Shown in pieces: positions 1 through 11,940 of a stretch of DNA of 61,450 nucleotides. A program made the translations under genes and the position numbers. Numbering within the stretch: position 1 is the stretch's first letter; the number at the start of each line of letters is the position of its first letter. The DNA lies in NCBI RefSeq assembly GCF_001418655.1, contig NZ_LIQZ01000054.1:1-61450 (forward strand). The letters are read 5' to 3'. Source of the stretch: Streptomyces phaeochromogenes (GTDB lineage Bacteria > Actinomycetota > Actinomycetes > Streptomycetales > Streptomycetaceae). Below the pieces are notes generated by a model. That model saw only the letters and a program-made list of their open reading frames with translations, searched no databases and was not told the DNA's origin.

Positions 1-2556
1 GCCTTCGCCGGCGAAGGCCTCCTTGGTGATGCTCGCAAGTGTCGAACCCGGGCCCACTTCGAGGAAGACGTCCACACCCGCCGTACGGGCGTGCTCCACG
101 GCGTCGTGGAAGCGAACGGGCTCGCGGATGTGCCTCACCCAGTGCGCGACGGACGTCAACTCCTGGAGCGTGGCCTCGCGGCCGGTCCTGGCCGAGACCA
201 CCGGGATCTCCATACGGCCGGCGGGGAACTTGCCGATGGATACCACGAACTCGTCCAGGACCGGGTCCATGAGCGGGGAGTGGAACGCGTGGTCGACGTC
301 GAGGAGTTTCGCCGACCTGCCGGCGGCGACGAGCCGTTCCCGGAGGTCGAGGACCTCGTCGCGGATGCCCGAGACGACGACCGACTCCGGGCCGTTGACG
401 GCGGCGATACCGAGGCGTTCGTACGGGGCGAGCAGGGCGCTCACCGCCGCCTCCGAAGCTCGTACCGCCAGCATTCCGCCCCGCTCGGCGGTCTGCATGA
501 CCCTTCCGCGCGCAGCCACGAGCCGTGTCGCGCTGTCCAGGTCCAGAGCCCCGGACACATGAGCGGCGGCGATCTCGCCGATGGAGTGGCCGATCAGCCG
601 GCCCGGCCGGCCGCAGAACGTCACCAGGAGCCGGTAGCGGCTGACCTCCAGCGCGAACAACGCCGGCTGTGCGATGTCGGTCCGGCCCGCCCCGGCCTCC
701 GCGGGCGCGTCGGCGAGGAGCAAGGGCTTGAGCGCGTACGGGAGATGCGCGTCGAAATGTTCGCAGATCTCGTCCAGGGTGTGCGCGAAGACGGGGAAGG
801 TGTCGTACAACTGCCCCGCGGTGCCGGCCCACTGTGTGCCCTGCCCGGGGAACATGAAGGCGGCACCGGCGACTTCCCCGGCGATCCCCCGTACGACCCC
901 GACGGCTTCCGTGTCGTCGCTCAACGACGTGAGGCCGCGCAGCAATTCGTCCCGGTCATGTCCCAGCACCACCGCGCGGTGCTCGAACCGCGACCGGCTC
1001 GACACCAGCGACCAACCGACGTCGGCGACATCCGCCCGAGGATTCGCCACGGCGAAGTCGCGCAGCTTTTCCGCCTGCGCCCGCAGCGCACTCTCCGACC
1101 GCGCCGACACCACCCATGGCACCAGCCCGGTCGGTTGACCGGCGGGGTCGGGCGCCGGCTCTTCCTCGGGCGCCTCCTCCAGGATCAGGTGCGCGTTGGT
1201 GCCGCTGGCCCCGAAGGCGGACACGCCCGCCCGCCGGGGCCGCCCCGGAGTGCTCGGCCACTTCATGGACCCGGCCAGCAGCTCCACCGCCCCGGCCGAC
1301 CAGTCCACATGCTTGGTCGGGCGGTCCACGTGCAGTGTCTTGGGCATCGTCCGGTGACGCATCGCCATGATCATCTTGATGATCCCGCCGACGCCCGCGG
1401 CCGCCTGCGCGTGGCCGATGTTCGACTTCAACGCCCCGAGCCACACCGGCCGATCGGGATCCCGGTCCTGCCCGTACGTGGCCAGCACCGCCTGCGCCTC
1501 GATCGGATCGCCAAGTGTCGTACCGGTCCCGTGGGCCTCCACCACGTCCACATCGCTCGCACGCACCCGGGCGTCGGCCAACGCCGCCCGGATCACCCGC
1601 TGCTGTGCCGGCCCGCTCGGCGTGGTCAAACCGTTGGACGCCCCGTCCTGGTTGATCGCCGATCCCCGGATCACCGCCCAGACACGACGCCCATGGCGCC
1701 GCGCGTCCGACAGTCGCTCCAGGACCAGGACCCCGACGCCTTCGGAGAACCCGGTGCCGTCCGCCGCGTCGGCGAACGCCTTGCATCTGCCGTCCGCCGA
1801 GAGGCCCCGCTGCCGCGACATCTCCCGGAACACCTGCGTCGTCCCCATGACGGTGACGCCCCCGGCCAGGGCGAGCGGGCATTCGCCCTGCCGCAGCGAG
1901 CGCACCGCCTGGTGTACCGCCACCAGCGACGACGAGCACGCGGTGTCCGTCGACACAGCTGGGCCCTCCAGACCCAGCGCGTACGCCACACGCCCGGACG
2001 CCATGCTCAGCAGGGAGCCGGTCTGCCCGTAGCCCGCGATGCTCTCCGGGGTGTGGAGGTGGTTCCCGTACCCGAAGTACGCCACACCGGCGAAGACGCC
2101 GGTGTCGCTGCCGCGCAGGGTCTGCGGGTCGATGCCGGCCCGCTCCAGGGACTCCCACGAGGTCTCGAGGAGCAACCGCTGCTGGGGGTCGGCGGCCAGC
2201 GCCTCGCGCGGGCTGATGCCGAAGAATTCGGCGTCGAAGTCGCCCGCGTCGTGCAGGAATCCGCCGGAGCGTGTGCAGCAGGTACCCGGCCGGTCCGGAT
2301 CCGGGTCGTACAGGGTCTCCAGGTCCCAGTTGCGGTCGTCCGGGAAGTCCGACATCGCGTCCCCGCCCGCCGCCACCAGGTCCCACAACGCCTCGGGGGA
2401 CTTCGCCCCGCCCGGGAAGCGACAGGCGACACCCACGATCGCGATGGGCTCGGCAGCGGCCTCCGTCAGCTCGTTCAGACGCCGGCGTGTTTCGATCAGC
2501 TCGATCGATGTCCGCTTGAGATAGTCGAGAACATCGGCGTTGCTGTCGTTTGTCAT
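1..2556 (-). CDS. Type I polyketide synthase, KS-AT part of an extension module (3' end outside window)
   Basis: The first 852 codons are visible and the frame is still open at base 1. A short charged N-terminal docking helix (residues about 1-33) is followed by a ketosynthase (about 36-460) with its catalytic Cys in TACSSSL near residue 207 and the two His motifs (EAHGTGT, NIGH). An acyltransferase follows, with nucleophile Ser near 658 in GHSIGE and the motif HAFH near 757. HAFH is the known signature of malonyl-CoA selectivity, so this module probably adds a C2 unit. The start is the ATG at 2554-2556, 9 bp after the stop of the upstream PKS, which puts it last in the visible operon. Reductive domains and the ACP must lie to the left of the window. 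Confidence 0.95.
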   Translation of the reverse strand, partial: MTNDSNADVLDYLKRTSIELIETRRRLNELTEAAAEPIAIVGVACRFPGGAKSPEALWDLVAAGGDAMSDFPDDRNWDLETLYDPDPDRPGTCCTRSGGFLHDAGDFDAEFFGISPREALAADPQQRLLLETSWESLERAGIDPQTLRGSDTGVFAGVAYFGYGNHLHTPESIAGYGQTGSLLSMASGRVAYALGLEGPAVSTDTACSSSLVAVHQAVRSLRQGECPLALAGGVTVMGTTQVFREMSRQRGLSADGRCKAFADAADGTGFSEGVGVLVLERLSDARRHGRRVWAVIRGSAINQDGASNGLTTPSGPAQQRVIRAALADARVRASDVDVVEAHGTGTTLGDPIEAQAVLATYGQDRDPDRPVWLGALKSNIGHAQAAAGVGGIIKMIMAMRHRTMPKTLHVDRPTKHVDWSAGAVELLAGSMKWPSTPGRPRRAGVSAFGASGTNAHLILEEAPEEEPAPDPAGQPTGLVPWVVSARSESALRAQAEKLRDFAVANPRADVADVGWSLVSSRSRFEHRAVVLGHDRDELLRGLTSLSDDTEAVGVVRGIAGEVAGAAFMFPGQGTQWAGTAGQLYDTFPVFAHTLDEICEHFDAHLPYALKPLLLADAPAEAGAGRTDIAQPALFALEVSRYRLLVTFCGRPGRLIGHSIGEIAAAHVSGALDLDSATRLVAARGRVMQTAERGGMLAVRASEAAVSALLAPYERLGIAAVNGPESVVVSGIRDEVLDLRERLVAAGRSAKLLDVDHAFHSPLMDPVLDEFVVSIGKFPAGRMEIPVVSARTGREATLQELTSVAHWVRHIREPVRFHDAVEHARTAGVDVFLEVGPGSTLASITKEAFAGEG

Positions 2557-2565
2557 CGCTCTCCC

Positions 2566-5500
2566 CTAGCCGAGCTCTTTGTCCAGCAGCGAGAGAAGCT
2601 CGCCGGCTGATGCCGAACTGATCCGGTCGACGATGCCGACCGGTGATCCGTCGCCCGCCATCGAGCGGACTCGGCCCTGCAACTCGCCGAGCAGCGTGGC
2701 GATGGTGGTCCTGTCCTCCTCGGCGAGATCGGCGAAGGCATCCTCCAGCCGGGCGCCCAGTCCTTCGATCTCCTTGGTCAGACGGTCGGCCGGAGATTCC
2801 CGGTCGGCTGCGGGGCGGATGCCCGCGTTCAGGAACTGCGCGAGGGCACTCGGGTTCGGATGGTCGAACGCGAGCGTGGCGGGCAGTTTCAGGCCGGTGA
2901 CCGCCGCCAGATTGTTCCGCAGCTCCAGTGCCATGAGCGAGTCGATCCCGAGATCCTTGAACGCCACCATGGGACCGACCCGCCCGTTGTCGGCGTGGCC
3001 GAGGACGATCGCGGTCTGCGTCCGAACGGCATTGAGCAGCACCGCTTCCGCGTCGGCCCGCGGCAGCGACCTGACCCGCTGTGCGATCCCTGCGTCGGTG
3101 ACTTCCCGGCTCCCCGGTCCGGCAGGGGGCCCGACCAGACCGCGCAGGAGCGGCGAACCCACCTGGTCTGCCCCGGGCTCCCCCGGTGCCGGGAGGTTCA
3201 GACGCGCCGGCACCAGCACCGGCTCGTCCCGGGAGAGCGCCGCGTCGAAGAGCGCGAGCCCTTCGCTCGACGCCATCGGCTGCACGCCCTGCCGTTGCAG
3301 GCGCTCGATGTCCACCTCGCCGAGGCCGGCGCCCGTCTCCGTGCGTTCCGCCCAGTAGCCCCAGCACAACGAGCCGGCGGCCAGCCCCTCGGCCCGGCGG
3401 GCCTCGGCCAGCCCGTTGAGGAACGCGTTGGCCGCCGCGTAGTTGGCCTGCCCCGCCGTCCCGAGCACACTCGCGATCGAGGAGAACAGCACGAACACGG
3501 ACAGGTCCAGGTGCTTGGTCAGCTCGTGCAGATGCCAGGCGCCGTGCGCCTTGGGCGCCAGCACCGTGTCCACTCGGTCCTCGGTCAGCGCCTCGACGAC
3601 CCCGTCGTCGAGCGCGGCCGCACAGTGGATCACCGCCGTCAGCGGGTGCTCGTCGGGCACCCGGGCGATCAGTTCGGCGACGGACTCGCGGTTCGTGACA
3701 TCTGAGGCGACGATCTCGACGTGTGCCCCCGCCACGGTCAGCTCCTCCCGCAGTCCTGCCGCCGCCGGAGCCGCCGGCCCTCGCCTGCTGGTCAGCACCA
3801 GCCGACGTACGCCGTGCCGCTCCACGAGGTGCCGGGCCAGCATCGCCCCCAGGCCGCTGGTACCTCCCGTGATCAGTACCGTCCCGGGGCCGAGAGCGGG
3901 AACGCGCTCCGCCCGGCCGGGAGACCCGTGGGCGGGCGCCAGTTGTGGGGTGGTCATGACGCCGGCGCGGATCTTGAGCTGGGGTTCCCCGGTTCCGGCC
4001 GCCGCCGGAACGCAGGCCCACGAACCGACCTGGTCGTCCGTGTCCACGAGCACGAACCGGTCCGGGTTCTCGGTCTGCGCGGTGCGCACGAATCCCCAGA
4101 CCGCGGCTGCCGCCGGGTCGGTGCGGGGAGCCTGGTCGTCGTGGACCGCCTCCCGCGTCACGATGACCAGGCGTGAGTCGGAGAACCGGTCCTCGCGGAG
4201 CCAGTCCTGCGTCCACCGCAGCACCCGGTGGAGGTTCCGCTCGACGACGGCGGGTGTGTCGTCGTCGCCCGAGCGTGCCCGGTCGACACAGGCGATGACG
4301 ACAGGGGGTATCGCCCGCCCGGAAGCTGCGAGTTCCTGGAGGTCGGCGAAGACCGCTCCGCCCCGCCCGAGGGATGCGGTGACCTCCGTGGGCGCTCCCA
4401 CCACCGCGTACCGGCCCGCGTCTGCCCCGGACCGGACCGGGAGCGGGGCCCACTCCACCCGGAACAGCGAGCCCTGTCGGTCAGAACTGAGTTCAGTCAA
4501 CTGCCCGACATCGGCGGGCCGCAGGACCAGCGAATCGACACCGCCGATCGGTGCTCCGTCCTGATCCGCGACGGCCACGGACAGCGCGTTCTCCCCCGCG
4601 GGCGCGAGCCGGACGCGCAAGGCGGTCGCCCCCGCGGAGTTCAGGCGGATCCCCCAGCAGCGGAACGGCAGCCATCCTTCGGGCCGGGAGTTGTCGACGA
4701 ACTGCCCGAGGCCGATCGGGCGCAACGCGGCGTGGAGCAGCGCCGGGTGAATCCGGAACCGGCCCGGATCCGTGCCGTCGAGCGGGGGAAGCTCCGCCTC
4801 CGCGAAGAGGATGTCGTCGCGGCGCCACACGCCCTTCAGACCGCGGAGCAGGGGCCCGTCGCTGAACCCGAGGGCGGACAATCTGGCGTACTCGTCCTCG
4901 AAGGGCACGCCGACCGCGCCCGCCGGAGGCCACGAGACCAGGTCTTCCTCCCGACGGGTTCCTGTGGTGTCGGACCCGATGACTCCGACGGCGTTCCGCG
5001 TCCATTCGGGTTCGCCCTCACTCCGTGAGTGCACGCTGAGCACCCGCTTGTCGTCGATCACGACACGGATCTCGCGCTCGGCCGTTCGGGACAGCACCAG
5101 CGGTGTCTCCAGGATGAGTTCGTCGACGACGTCGCACCCCGCCCTGCGCGCCGCCCACACCGCCATCTCCACCAGCACCGCTCCCGGCACCAGCACGGCG
5201 CCGTGGACCACGTGCTCGGCGAGCCACGGGTGGCGCGCCGACGACAGGCGCCCGCTGCCCACCAGTCCACCGCGCCCCCCGTCGTCGGGCAGATCGATGA
5301 CGGCATCGAGCAGCGGGTGGTCCGACGTGCTCCGGGTGGTGGTCTCGTCGGGTGTGTTCAGCCAGTAGCGCTGCCGCTGGAAGGCGTACGTCGGCAACTC
5401 GACCCATCTGCCGTCCCAGCCCGGGAACGCCGCGTCCCACGACACCTCGACCCCCGCCACGAAGGCCTCGGCCACCGACCGGTACAGCCGTGCCGGCCCG

Positions 5501-8145
5501 CCGTCGCCGCGGCGCAGCGAACCCACCACCACTCCGTCGACACCAGGGGTGTTGTCGAGCATGTCCTGGATGTTGATCGTGAGCAGCGGGTGCGGGCTGA
5601 CCTCGACGAACGCGCCGTACCCCTGGCCGAGGAGGCAATTCATGGCGGCTTCGAACCGGACTGGTTCCCGCATGTTGCGGAACCAGTAGGCCGCGTCCAG
5701 TTCCGCGGTGTCGATCAGACCACCGGTCACCGTCGAGCAGAACGCCACCGGCGAGGGTGCCGGTGTGATCCGGCCCAGCTCGTCCCGGAGCCGGTCCTCG
5801 AACTGGTCCATCAGCGGCGAGTGTCCGGGAACGCTCGCGGGGATCCACCGCGCGCGAATGCCCTCGGCCTCACAGATCGCGACCAGTTCCCTGACCGCCG
5901 AGGCCTCGCCCGAGACCGTCGTCGAGTACGGTCCGTTGACCGCGGCGATCGCCGCCCGGGATCCCACCCGCTCCAGCAGCTCCCGTACCCGCTGTTCGGG
6001 CTGCACGATCCCGGCTATGCCGCCGTCCTGGGCGGTCGTGGCCAGCAGTCGGGACCGCAGGGCCACGATCCTGGCCGCGTCCGGCAGGGTCAGGGCACCC
6101 GCGACGCAGGCCGCGGCGATCTCACCCTGGGAGTGACCGATCACCGCGTCCGGTGTCACCCCCAGCGAACTCCACACCCGCGCCAGCGACACCATCACCG
6201 CGAACAGCACCGGCTGTACGACCTCGATCCGATCCAGGTCCCCCGCTTCCGGCCCGCCGCACACGGTGTCGGTCAACGACCAGTCCACCCAGGGCGCCAG
6301 CGCTTCCGCACACGCGCGCATCCGGTCTGCGAACAAGGGGCTCGACTCCCACAGCTCCCGCCCCATCCCGACCCACTGCGACCCCTGGCCCGGGAACACG
6401 AACACGGTCCTGCCCACCGGCTTCGCGACACCGGAGACCACGCCGGCGGGGTTCCTGTCTCCCTCGGCGACAGCGGTCAGGCGGGCGATCAGTTCGTTCC
6501 GGTCCGCACCGATCACCACCTGGCGGTGCTCGAACAGCGAGCGTGTCGCCACAAGCGAATGTCCCACGCCCGCGACCGGCAGGCCGGGATCCGCTGCCAC
6601 GCCGTCCCGCAGCCGCAGCGCCTGCTCCCGCAACGCCTCCGCCGACCGCGCGGACAGCACCCACGGCACCGCCTCGTGGACACCGGTGAGCTCTTGACCG
6701 GGCACCCGCTCAAGAGTCTCGGACGCCTGTTCATCAATCTCGGGTGCCTGTTCGAGGATGAGGTGCGCGTTCGTGCCACTGACGCCGAAGGACGACACGC
6801 CCGCGCGCCGGGGACGTCCCGGCGTACTGGGCCACTCCCTGGCCTCGGTCAGCAGCTCCACCCCTCCCACCGACCAGTCGACGTGCGGGGTCGGGCGGTC
6901 CACATGCAGGGTCCTGGGCAGCACTCCGTGGTGCATCGCCATGATCATCTTGATCATCCCGCCGACGCCCGCGGCCGCCTGCGTGTGGCCGATGTTCGAC
7001 TTGAGCGAGCCCAGCCACAGCGGGCCACGGGGGTCCCGGTCCGGTCCGTAGGTGGCCAGCAGCGCCTCCGCCTCGATGGGGTCACCCAGCTTCGTGCCGG
7101 TCCCGTGGGCCTCCACCGCGTCCACCTCGCCGGGCACCAGCCCGGCATCGGCCAGGGCCGCTCGGATGACCCGCCGCTGCGCCAGTTCGTTCGGCGCGGT
7201 CAACCCGTTGGACGCTCCGTCCTGGTTGATCGCCGAGCCCCGGATCACCGCCCGGATCCGACGCCCGTTGCGCAGCGCGTCCGACAACCGCTCCAGTACC
7301 AGCACACCCGCGCCCTCGCCCCAGCCGGTTCCGTCGGCCGCCTCCGCGAACGACTTGCACCGCCCGTCGGCCGACAGACCCCGCTGCCGGGCGACCTCGA
7401 CGAACAGCCCCGGAGTCGGCAGCGCCGACACCCCACCGGCCAACGCCAACGCGCACTCCCCGGACCGCAGGGACCGCACCGCCTGGTGGACGGCGACCAA
7501 CGACGACGAGCACGCGGTGTCCACCGACACCGCGGGACCTTCCAGACCCAGCACGTACGCCACCCGGCCCGAAGCCACGCTGGTGTACGTCCCCGCGATC
7601 GCGAAACCCTCCATCTCGGCGGCAGCCCCGCCGCCCATCCGCGGGCCGTAGTCGACCCCGTAGATCCCGGTGAACACCCCGGTCGCCGAGCCCCGCAACG
7701 CGGACGGGTCGATGCCCGCCCGCTCCAGCGCCTCCCAGGACGTCTCCAGCATCAACCGCTGCTGCGGATCCATCGCGAGCGCCTCGCGCGGGCTGATTCC
7801 GAAGAACGGCGCGTCGAACTCCGCCAGACCGGACAGGAACCCGCCCGACCGGGTGTACGTCTTCCCGCGCGCCTCGGGATCCGGGTCGTACAGCGCCTCC
7901 ACGTCCCACCCACGGTCCTGCGGGAAGCCACCCATCGCGTCCACACCGTCGGACACCAGCCCCCACAGATCTTCGGGGGATGTCACCCCACCGGGGAAGC
8001 GGCACCCCACGCCCACGACCGCGACGGGCTCGCGAGCTGACTCCTCCAGCTCGCGCACCCGCTCGCGCAGCGTCTGCGCATCGCCGACGGCGCGTCGCAG
8101 GTAGGACCGGAGCTTGTCGACGTCCTCCACCAGGGCCTCTCCCAA
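2566..8145 (-). CDS. Type I polyketide synthase module, KS-AT-DH-KR-ACP
   Basis: This 1859-residue protein is a single extension module. In order: N-terminal docking helix (1-33), KS with Cys in TACSSSL (about 38-460), AT (about 560-870), DH (about 940-1180), KR (about 1230-1620), ACP (Ser near 1735 in GIDSLMAL) and a C-terminal docking tail. The KR has the NADPH motif GGTSGLG, the Ser/Tyr/Lys catalytic residues and an LDD motif, which is typical of B-type reductases. The DH has the first motif [10 protein letters not shown] (His978), but the second catalytic residue is His1138 in HPALLHAAL where Asp is expected, so dehydration is doubtful. The AT has GHSQGE but carries VPGH where YASH (methylmalonyl) or HAFH (malonyl) is usual, so its extender is uncertain. 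It starts 7 bp after the loading module. Confidence 0.96.
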   Translation of the reverse strand: MGEALVEDVDKLRSYLRRAVGDAQTLRERVRELEESAREPVAVVGVGCRFPGGVTSPEDLWGLVSDGVDAMGGFPQDRGWDVEALYDPDPEARGKTYTRSGGFLSGLAEFDAPFFGISPREALAMDPQQRLMLETSWEALERAGIDPSALRGSATGVFTGIYGVDYGPRMGGGAAAEMEGFAIAGTYTSVASGRVAYVLGLEGPAVSVDTACSSSLVAVHQAVRSLRSGECALALAGGVSALPTPGLFVEVARQRGLSADGRCKSFAEAADGTGWGEGAGVLVLERLSDALRNGRRIRAVIRGSAINQDGASNGLTAPNELAQRRVIRAALADAGLVPGEVDAVEAHGTGTKLGDPIEAEALLATYGPDRDPRGPLWLGSLKSNIGHTQAAAGVGGMIKMIMAMHHGVLPRTLHVDRPTPHVDWSVGGVELLTEAREWPSTPGRPRRAGVSSFGVSGTNAHLILEQAPEIDEQASETLERVPGQELTGVHEAVPWVLSARSAEALREQALRLRDGVAADPGLPVAGVGHSLVATRSLFEHRQVVIGADRNELIARLTAVAEGDRNPAGVVSGVAKPVGRTVFVFPGQGSQWVGMGRELWESSPLFADRMRACAEALAPWVDWSLTDTVCGGPEAGDLDRIEVVQPVLFAVMVSLARVWSSLGVTPDAVIGHSQGEIAAACVAGALTLPDAARIVALRSRLLATTAQDGGIAGIVQPEQRVRELLERVGSRAAIAAVNGPYSTTVSGEASAVRELVAICEAEGIRARWIPASVPGHSPLMDQFEDRLRDELGRITPAPSPVAFCSTVTGGLIDTAELDAAYWFRNMREPVRFEAAMNCLLGQGYGAFVEVSPHPLLTINIQDMLDNTPGVDGVVVGSLRRGDGGPARLYRSVAEAFVAGVEVSWDAAFPGWDGRWVELPTYAFQRQRYWLNTPDETTTRSTSDHPLLDAVIDLPDDGGRGGLVGSGRLSSARHPWLAEHVVHGAVLVPGAVLVEMAVWAARRAGCDVVDELILETPLVLSRTAEREIRVVIDDKRVLSVHSRSEGEPEWTRNAVGVIGSDTTGTRREEDLVSWPPAGAVGVPFEDEYARLSALGFSDGPLLRGLKGVWRRDDILFAEAELPPLDGTDPGRFRIHPALLHAALRPIGLGQFVDNSRPEGWLPFRCWGIRLNSAGATALRVRLAPAGENALSVAVADQDGAPIGGVDSLVLRPADVGQLTELSSDRQGSLFRVEWAPLPVRSGADAGRYAVVGAPTEVTASLGRGGAVFADLQELAASGRAIPPVVIACVDRARSGDDDTPAVVERNLHRVLRWTQDWLREDRFSDSRLVIVTREAVHDDQAPRTDPAAAAVWGFVRTAQTENPDRFVLVDTDDQVGSWACVPAAAGTGEPQLKIRAGVMTTPQLAPAHGSPGRAERVPALGPGTVLITGGTSGLGAMLARHLVERHGVRRLVLTSRRGPAAPAAAGLREELTVAGAHVEIVASDVTNRESVAELIARVPDEHPLTAVIHCAAALDDGVVEALTEDRVDTVLAPKAHGAWHLHELTKHLDLSVFVLFSSIASVLGTAGQANYAAANAFLNGLAEARRAEGLAAGSLCWGYWAERTETGAGLGEVDIERLQRQGVQPMASSEGLALFDAALSRDEPVLVPARLNLPAPGEPGADQVGSPLLRGLVGPPAGPGSREVTDAGIAQRVRSLPRADAEAVLLNAVRTQTAIVLGHADNGRVGPMVAFKDLGIDSLMALELRNNLAAVTGLKLPATLAFDHPNPSALAQFLNAGIRPAADRESPADRLTKEIEGLGARLEDAFADLAEEDRTTIATLLGELQGRVRSMAGDGSPVGIVDRISSASAGELLSLLDKELG

Positions 8146-8152
8146 CAGTTGC

Positions 8153-11100
8153 TCAGACGTATCCGCGGTCGATCAGTTCGTACAGTTCGTCATCACTACG
8201 ACTTTCCGGACGCTCCGGGTCGGGGGCATCGGGCACCGCCGGCTCGACGAGGGAGAAGATGTGGCGTCCGAGCGTCTGCGGAGTCGGGTAGGTGAACGCG
8301 ACGGTGGCCGCGAGTCGCACACCGGCCGCAGTGGTGAGCCGGTTGCGGAGCCGCACGGCCATCGAGGAGTCGAAGCCCAGGTCCTTGAAGGTTTCGGTCG
8401 ACCTGGCCGCGAGATCGGCGCCCGTCAGACCCGCGTGCTTCGCGCTCAGCACCGCTGCCGTCTCGGCGCACACGAGCTTGAGGGCCGACGACTCCGACCC
8501 GATCGCATGCGCGGTGGAGCCCGTGTTCGTTGTGCCGGTGTCGTCGGGTGCCGTCAGCCAGTACCGCTGCCGTTGGAACGCGTAGGTCGGCAGGTCGATC
8601 CGGCGTGGCCGGTGGACGGCGAACACCGCCTCCCAGTTCACCGGCACACCTCGCACGTGCAGTTCGGCCAACGATGCCAGGACCTTGCCCGCGCTCCCGT
8701 CGTCCTTGTGCAGGGTGCCCACCACCGGCGGCGAGGCGGCCAGCGCGTCGGCGGTCTCCTCCATCGCCACTTCGAGCACCGGATGCGGACCGACTTCCAC
8801 GAACACGCCACCGTGTTCACGCATCAGGCGCTCGACGACCTCGCCGAAACGCACCATCGAGCGCAGGTTTTCGTACCAGTACGAGCCGTCGAGCCTCTGT
8901 GTGTCGAGCACCTCGCCGGTGACCGTGGAGTGGAACTCCACCGCCGTCGCCCTGGGCGAGACACCCGCGAGGTCCACCCGCAGACGTTCACGGATGCGTT
9001 CGACGTGCTGAGAGTGCGACGCGTAGTCCACCTTGACCCGCCGCACCCGGACCCCGTCGCCGGCGGCCATCTCGGCGAACTGGTCCAGCGCCTCGTCGTC
9101 GCCGGAGATCACCACCGACTCCGGACCGTTGACCGCGGCCGCCGAGAGCCGCCCGGACCACCGCCCCAACCGGTCCTGAACCCATGCAGAGGACGCGGAC
9201 ACCGCGCTCATCCCGCCGCCCAGACCGGCCAGTTCGGTCAAGGCCCGGCTGCGCAGGGCGACAATCCTCGCCGCGTCCTCGAGCGAGAGCGCGCCCGACA
9301 CGCACGCCGCTGCGATCTCTCCCTGCGAATGCCCCACCACGGCCTCGGGGACCACGCCCAGTGAACTCCACACCCGCGCCAGCGACACCATGACCGCGAA
9401 CAACACCGGCTGTACCACATCCACCCGGTCCAGTGACACGGCCGACTCCGCGCCGGTCAGCACGTCCACCAGTGACCAGTCCACCCACGGCGCCAGAGCC
9501 AGCGCGCACTCGTCGATCCCGCGCGCGAAGACCTCCGACTCCGCGTACAACTGCCTCCCCATACCGGCCCACTGCGAGCCCTGACCGGGGAACACGAAGA
9601 CCACCGGACCCACCGGTCCTTCGGCCACTCCGCGGAACACCCGCGCCGCGTCCTCACCCGCCGCCAGCGCGCCCAGGCCGGCCAGCCGTTCCGCACGGTC
9701 ACCACTCAGCAGTACCGCTCGGTGCTCGAAAGACGATCGCGTCGACACCAGGGAGTACCCCACGTCGGCCGCCGACAGCGACGCGTCCGCGGCCAGGCGA
9801 TCCCGCAACCGCGCCGCCTGCTCCCGCAGTGCGGGCTCCGACCGCGCCGAGAGCACCCACGGCAGTACCGCGGGGGCCGAACCCTCGCCCGCAGCAGGGA
9901 GTTCCATCCGCTCCTCGGGCACCTCTTCAAGGATCACGTGCGCGTTCGTACCGCCCATCCCGAACGCCGACACCCCTGCCCGCCGTGGTCGGCCCGGCGC
10001 GCTCGGCCAGGGCCGCGCGGTGCCGATGACTTCGAAGTCCTCCCGGAAATCCGGGATGGCGGGGTTGGGAGACCGGAAGTTCAGACTCGGAACCAGATGA
10101 GCGCGGTCCAGGCAGAGCGCCGCCTTCACGAAGCCGACGATGCCGGCGGCCGGCTCGAGGTGCCCGACATTCGTCTTCACCGAGCCGATCACCAGGGGGC
10201 GGCTCCGGTCTGTCTCCCGGAACACCTCGCGCAGGCCGGATATCTCGGCCGGATCGCCGAGTCGTGTTCCGGTGCCGTGGGCCTCGACGTAGTCGACACC
10301 GTCGAACGGGACGGTCGCGCGTCGCAGAGCGGACAGCACGGTCGCCGCCTGAGCACCGGGGCTGGGATCCGGCATCCGGGAGGACGCGCCACCGCTGCCG
10401 ACACCCCAGCCACGGACCACCGCGTAGATGTGGTCACCGTCGGCGACGGCGAGGTCGAACCGCTTCAGCAGGGCGAATCCGCCGCCTTCTCCCCGTACGA
10501 AACCACTGGCCCGTTCGTCGAAGGCGAAGCAACGGCCGTCGGGCGACAGGGCGCCCAGATTCGCCAGGCCGAGTCCCGCCTCCGGATCGACGATCAGGTT
10601 CACGCCGCCCACGAGCGCCATGTCGACCGCGCCGCCGCGTATCCGTTCGCACGCCAGCGCCAACGACACGAGGGAGGAGGACTGGCCCGAGTCCGCGCAG
10701 AAACTCATGCCTCGGACGTCGAACAGGCTGGAGATCCGGTTCGCGATCAACGCGCCACTCGAACCGAGCGCGGCGTAGTGGTCGTCCCGGTCACTGCCGG
10801 ACAGCCTGCGCAGCACGTCGTACCCGGAGGACGCGGCGCCGACCAGGACGTCGATCTCGCGGCCCGCGAGCGCGGTCGCGGGGACACGGGCGTCCTCCAC
10901 GGCTTCCCAGGCGAGTTCCAGACCCAGCCGCTGCACGGGGTCCATTGCGGCCGCCTCCGCCGAACCCGTACCAAAGAACCGCGCGTCGAATCCGTCGATG
11001 GAATCGAAGAACGAACCCGAGTTCACGGTGGTCGTGTCCGGGTGGGAAGTGGGGTCCGAGTCGACTGCCCGATGCTCGGGGAACCTTCCTACGGTCGACT

Positions 11101-11206
11101 TCCCGTCGAGCAGCAAGCGCCAGAATTCCCTCAGGTTGTGCACGCCAGGGAAACGGCACGACATACCGATGACTGCTACGTGTACTTGCGGCTGCACTGC
11201 GTTCAC
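8153..11206 (-). CDS. Type I polyketide synthase loading module, KSQ-AT-ACP
   Basis: In this 1017-residue protein the ketosynthase active site reads DSGQSSS, with Gln175 in place of Cys, while the His motifs EAHGTGT and NVGH are kept. KSQ domains decarboxylate the extender held by the neighbouring AT-ACP and so create the starter unit. The AT (Ser near 624 in GHSQGE) has YASH near 727, the methylmalonyl signature, which predicts a propionyl starter. The ACP has LGFDSSM near 947 and is followed by a short acidic tail (ending [13 protein letters not shown]), a likely docking element. The start is the GTG at 11204-11206, overlapping the thioesterase stop as GTGA. The open frame continues upstream only as a shadow of the thioesterase. 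Confidence 0.95.
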   Translation of the reverse strand: MNAVQPQVHVAVIGMSCRFPGVHNLREFWRLLLDGKSTVGRFPEHRAVDSDPTSHPDTTTVNSGSFFDSIDGFDARFFGTGSAEAAAMDPVQRLGLELAWEAVEDARVPATALAGREIDVLVGAASSGYDVLRRLSGSDRDDHYAALGSSGALIANRISSLFDVRGMSFCADSGQSSSLVSLALACERIRGGAVDMALVGGVNLIVDPEAGLGLANLGALSPDGRCFAFDERASGFVRGEGGGFALLKRFDLAVADGDHIYAVVRGWGVGSGGASSRMPDPSPGAQAATVLSALRRATVPFDGVDYVEAHGTGTRLGDPAEISGLREVFRETDRSRPLVIGSVKTNVGHLEPAAGIVGFVKAALCLDRAHLVPSLNFRSPNPAIPDFREDFEVIGTARPWPSAPGRPRRAGVSAFGMGGTNAHVILEEVPEERMELPAAGEGSAPAVLPWVLSARSEPALREQAARLRDRLAADASLSAADVGYSLVSTRSSFEHRAVLLSGDRAERLAGLGALAAGEDAARVFRGVAEGPVGPVVFVFPGQGSQWAGMGRQLYAESEVFARGIDECALALAPWVDWSLVDVLTGAESAVSLDRVDVVQPVLFAVMVSLARVWSSLGVVPEAVVGHSQGEIAAACVSGALSLEDAARIVALRSRALTELAGLGGGMSAVSASSAWVQDRLGRWSGRLSAAAVNGPESVVISGDDEALDQFAEMAAGDGVRVRRVKVDYASHSQHVERIRERLRVDLAGVSPRATAVEFHSTVTGEVLDTQRLDGSYWYENLRSMVRFGEVVERLMREHGGVFVEVGPHPVLEVAMEETADALAASPPVVGTLHKDDGSAGKVLASLAELHVRGVPVNWEAVFAVHRPRRIDLPTYAFQRQRYWLTAPDDTGTTNTGSTAHAIGSESSALKLVCAETAAVLSAKHAGLTGADLAARSTETFKDLGFDSSMAVRLRNRLTTAAGVRLAATVAFTYPTPQTLGRHIFSLVEPAVPDAPDPERPESRSDDELYELIDRGYV

Positions 11207-11940
11207 CGCCAACAGGTCAACAACTTCCGCAATTTGTCGGGTGCGTTCGCGAACTCGTGGTGCCCGCCGTCGACCACCCGGAAGTCGACCGAGTCCGAGT
11301 ACTGACGCCATCCCTGGAGCTGCTCGAGGCTCACCTCCGGGTCGTCCCGCCAGTGCACGACAACGATGGGGCACCGCATCGCGACCGGCTCGGCCCGCCG
11401 GTAGGCACGCGCGGCGGCCTGATCGCTGAGCAGCACGGACAGGCCCACGTCGACCATGTCCGGCCGCGGCTCGATCCCCCGGTTGCGGACGAACGACTCC
11501 ACCTCGGCGCGCAGTTCGGGTTCGGTCATGGTGAGCATCCGGTCGCGCAAAGCGTCGTGCGGTGCCGGCTGGCCCGACACGAAGAAGCAGTCCGGCCCGG
11601 GCAGCCCGAGTTCGGCGAGCCGGACCACGGTCTCGACCGCGGGCAGCGCGCCCGCACAGTGCCCGAAGAACGCGAACGGCCGGTCGAGCAGCGGCACAAG
11701 TGAGTCGGCCAAGCCGGCGGCGAGGTTCTCGTAGGTGCCGTAGTGGGGATGGGCCAGCCGGTTCTCGCGGCCGGGGAACTGCACCGGGCAGACCTCGATG
11801 TCGTCGATCGCGGCCGGCCAGGCGCTGAAGGCCGAAGCCCCGGACCCGGAGAAGGGGAAGCCAAAGATGCGGGCGGGGTGCTCGGTGGACGGCGGCCGGA
11901 CGAACCACGGCGACGCGGCGGTGGCGGAGCCAGGTGTCAT
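11203..11940 (-). CDS. Type II (editing) thioesterase with Cys nucleophile
   Basis: An alpha/beta hydrolase of 245 residues, similar throughout to external thioesterases of PKS/NRPS clusters (FGFPFSGSGAS near the N-terminus, QFPGRENR, C-terminal GGHHEF with the catalytic His). Such enzymes clear wrongly loaded carrier domains. The nucleophile motif is GHCAG: TGT encodes Cys where the family normally has Ser (GHSMG). The start ATG at 11938-11940 overlaps the P450 stop as ATGA, and its stop overlaps the PKS loading-module start as GTGA, so the three genes are translationally coupled. Confidence 0.93.
   Translation of the reverse strand: MTPGSATAASPWFVRPPSTEHPARIFGFPFSGSGASAFSAWPAAIDDIEVCPVQFPGRENRLAHPHYGTYENLAAGLADSLVPLLDRPFAFFGHCAGALPAVETVVRLAELGLPGPDCFFVSGQPAPHDALRDRMLTMTEPELRAEVESFVRNRGIEPRPDMVDVGLSVLLSDQAAARAYRRAEPVAMRCPIVVVHWRDDPEVSLEQLQGWRQYSDSVDFRVVDGGHHEFANAPDKLRKLLTCWR

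Noticed and set aside
956..4453. Long minus-strand frame across two PKS genes
   Set aside because: It is an out-of-frame shadow of the real KS/AT/KR coding frames, which carry all catalytic motifs.
11207..11908. N-terminal extension of the loading PKS upstream of GTG 11206
   Set aside because: The sequence is a shadow of the thioesterase in another frame, and a coupled GTGA start is available.
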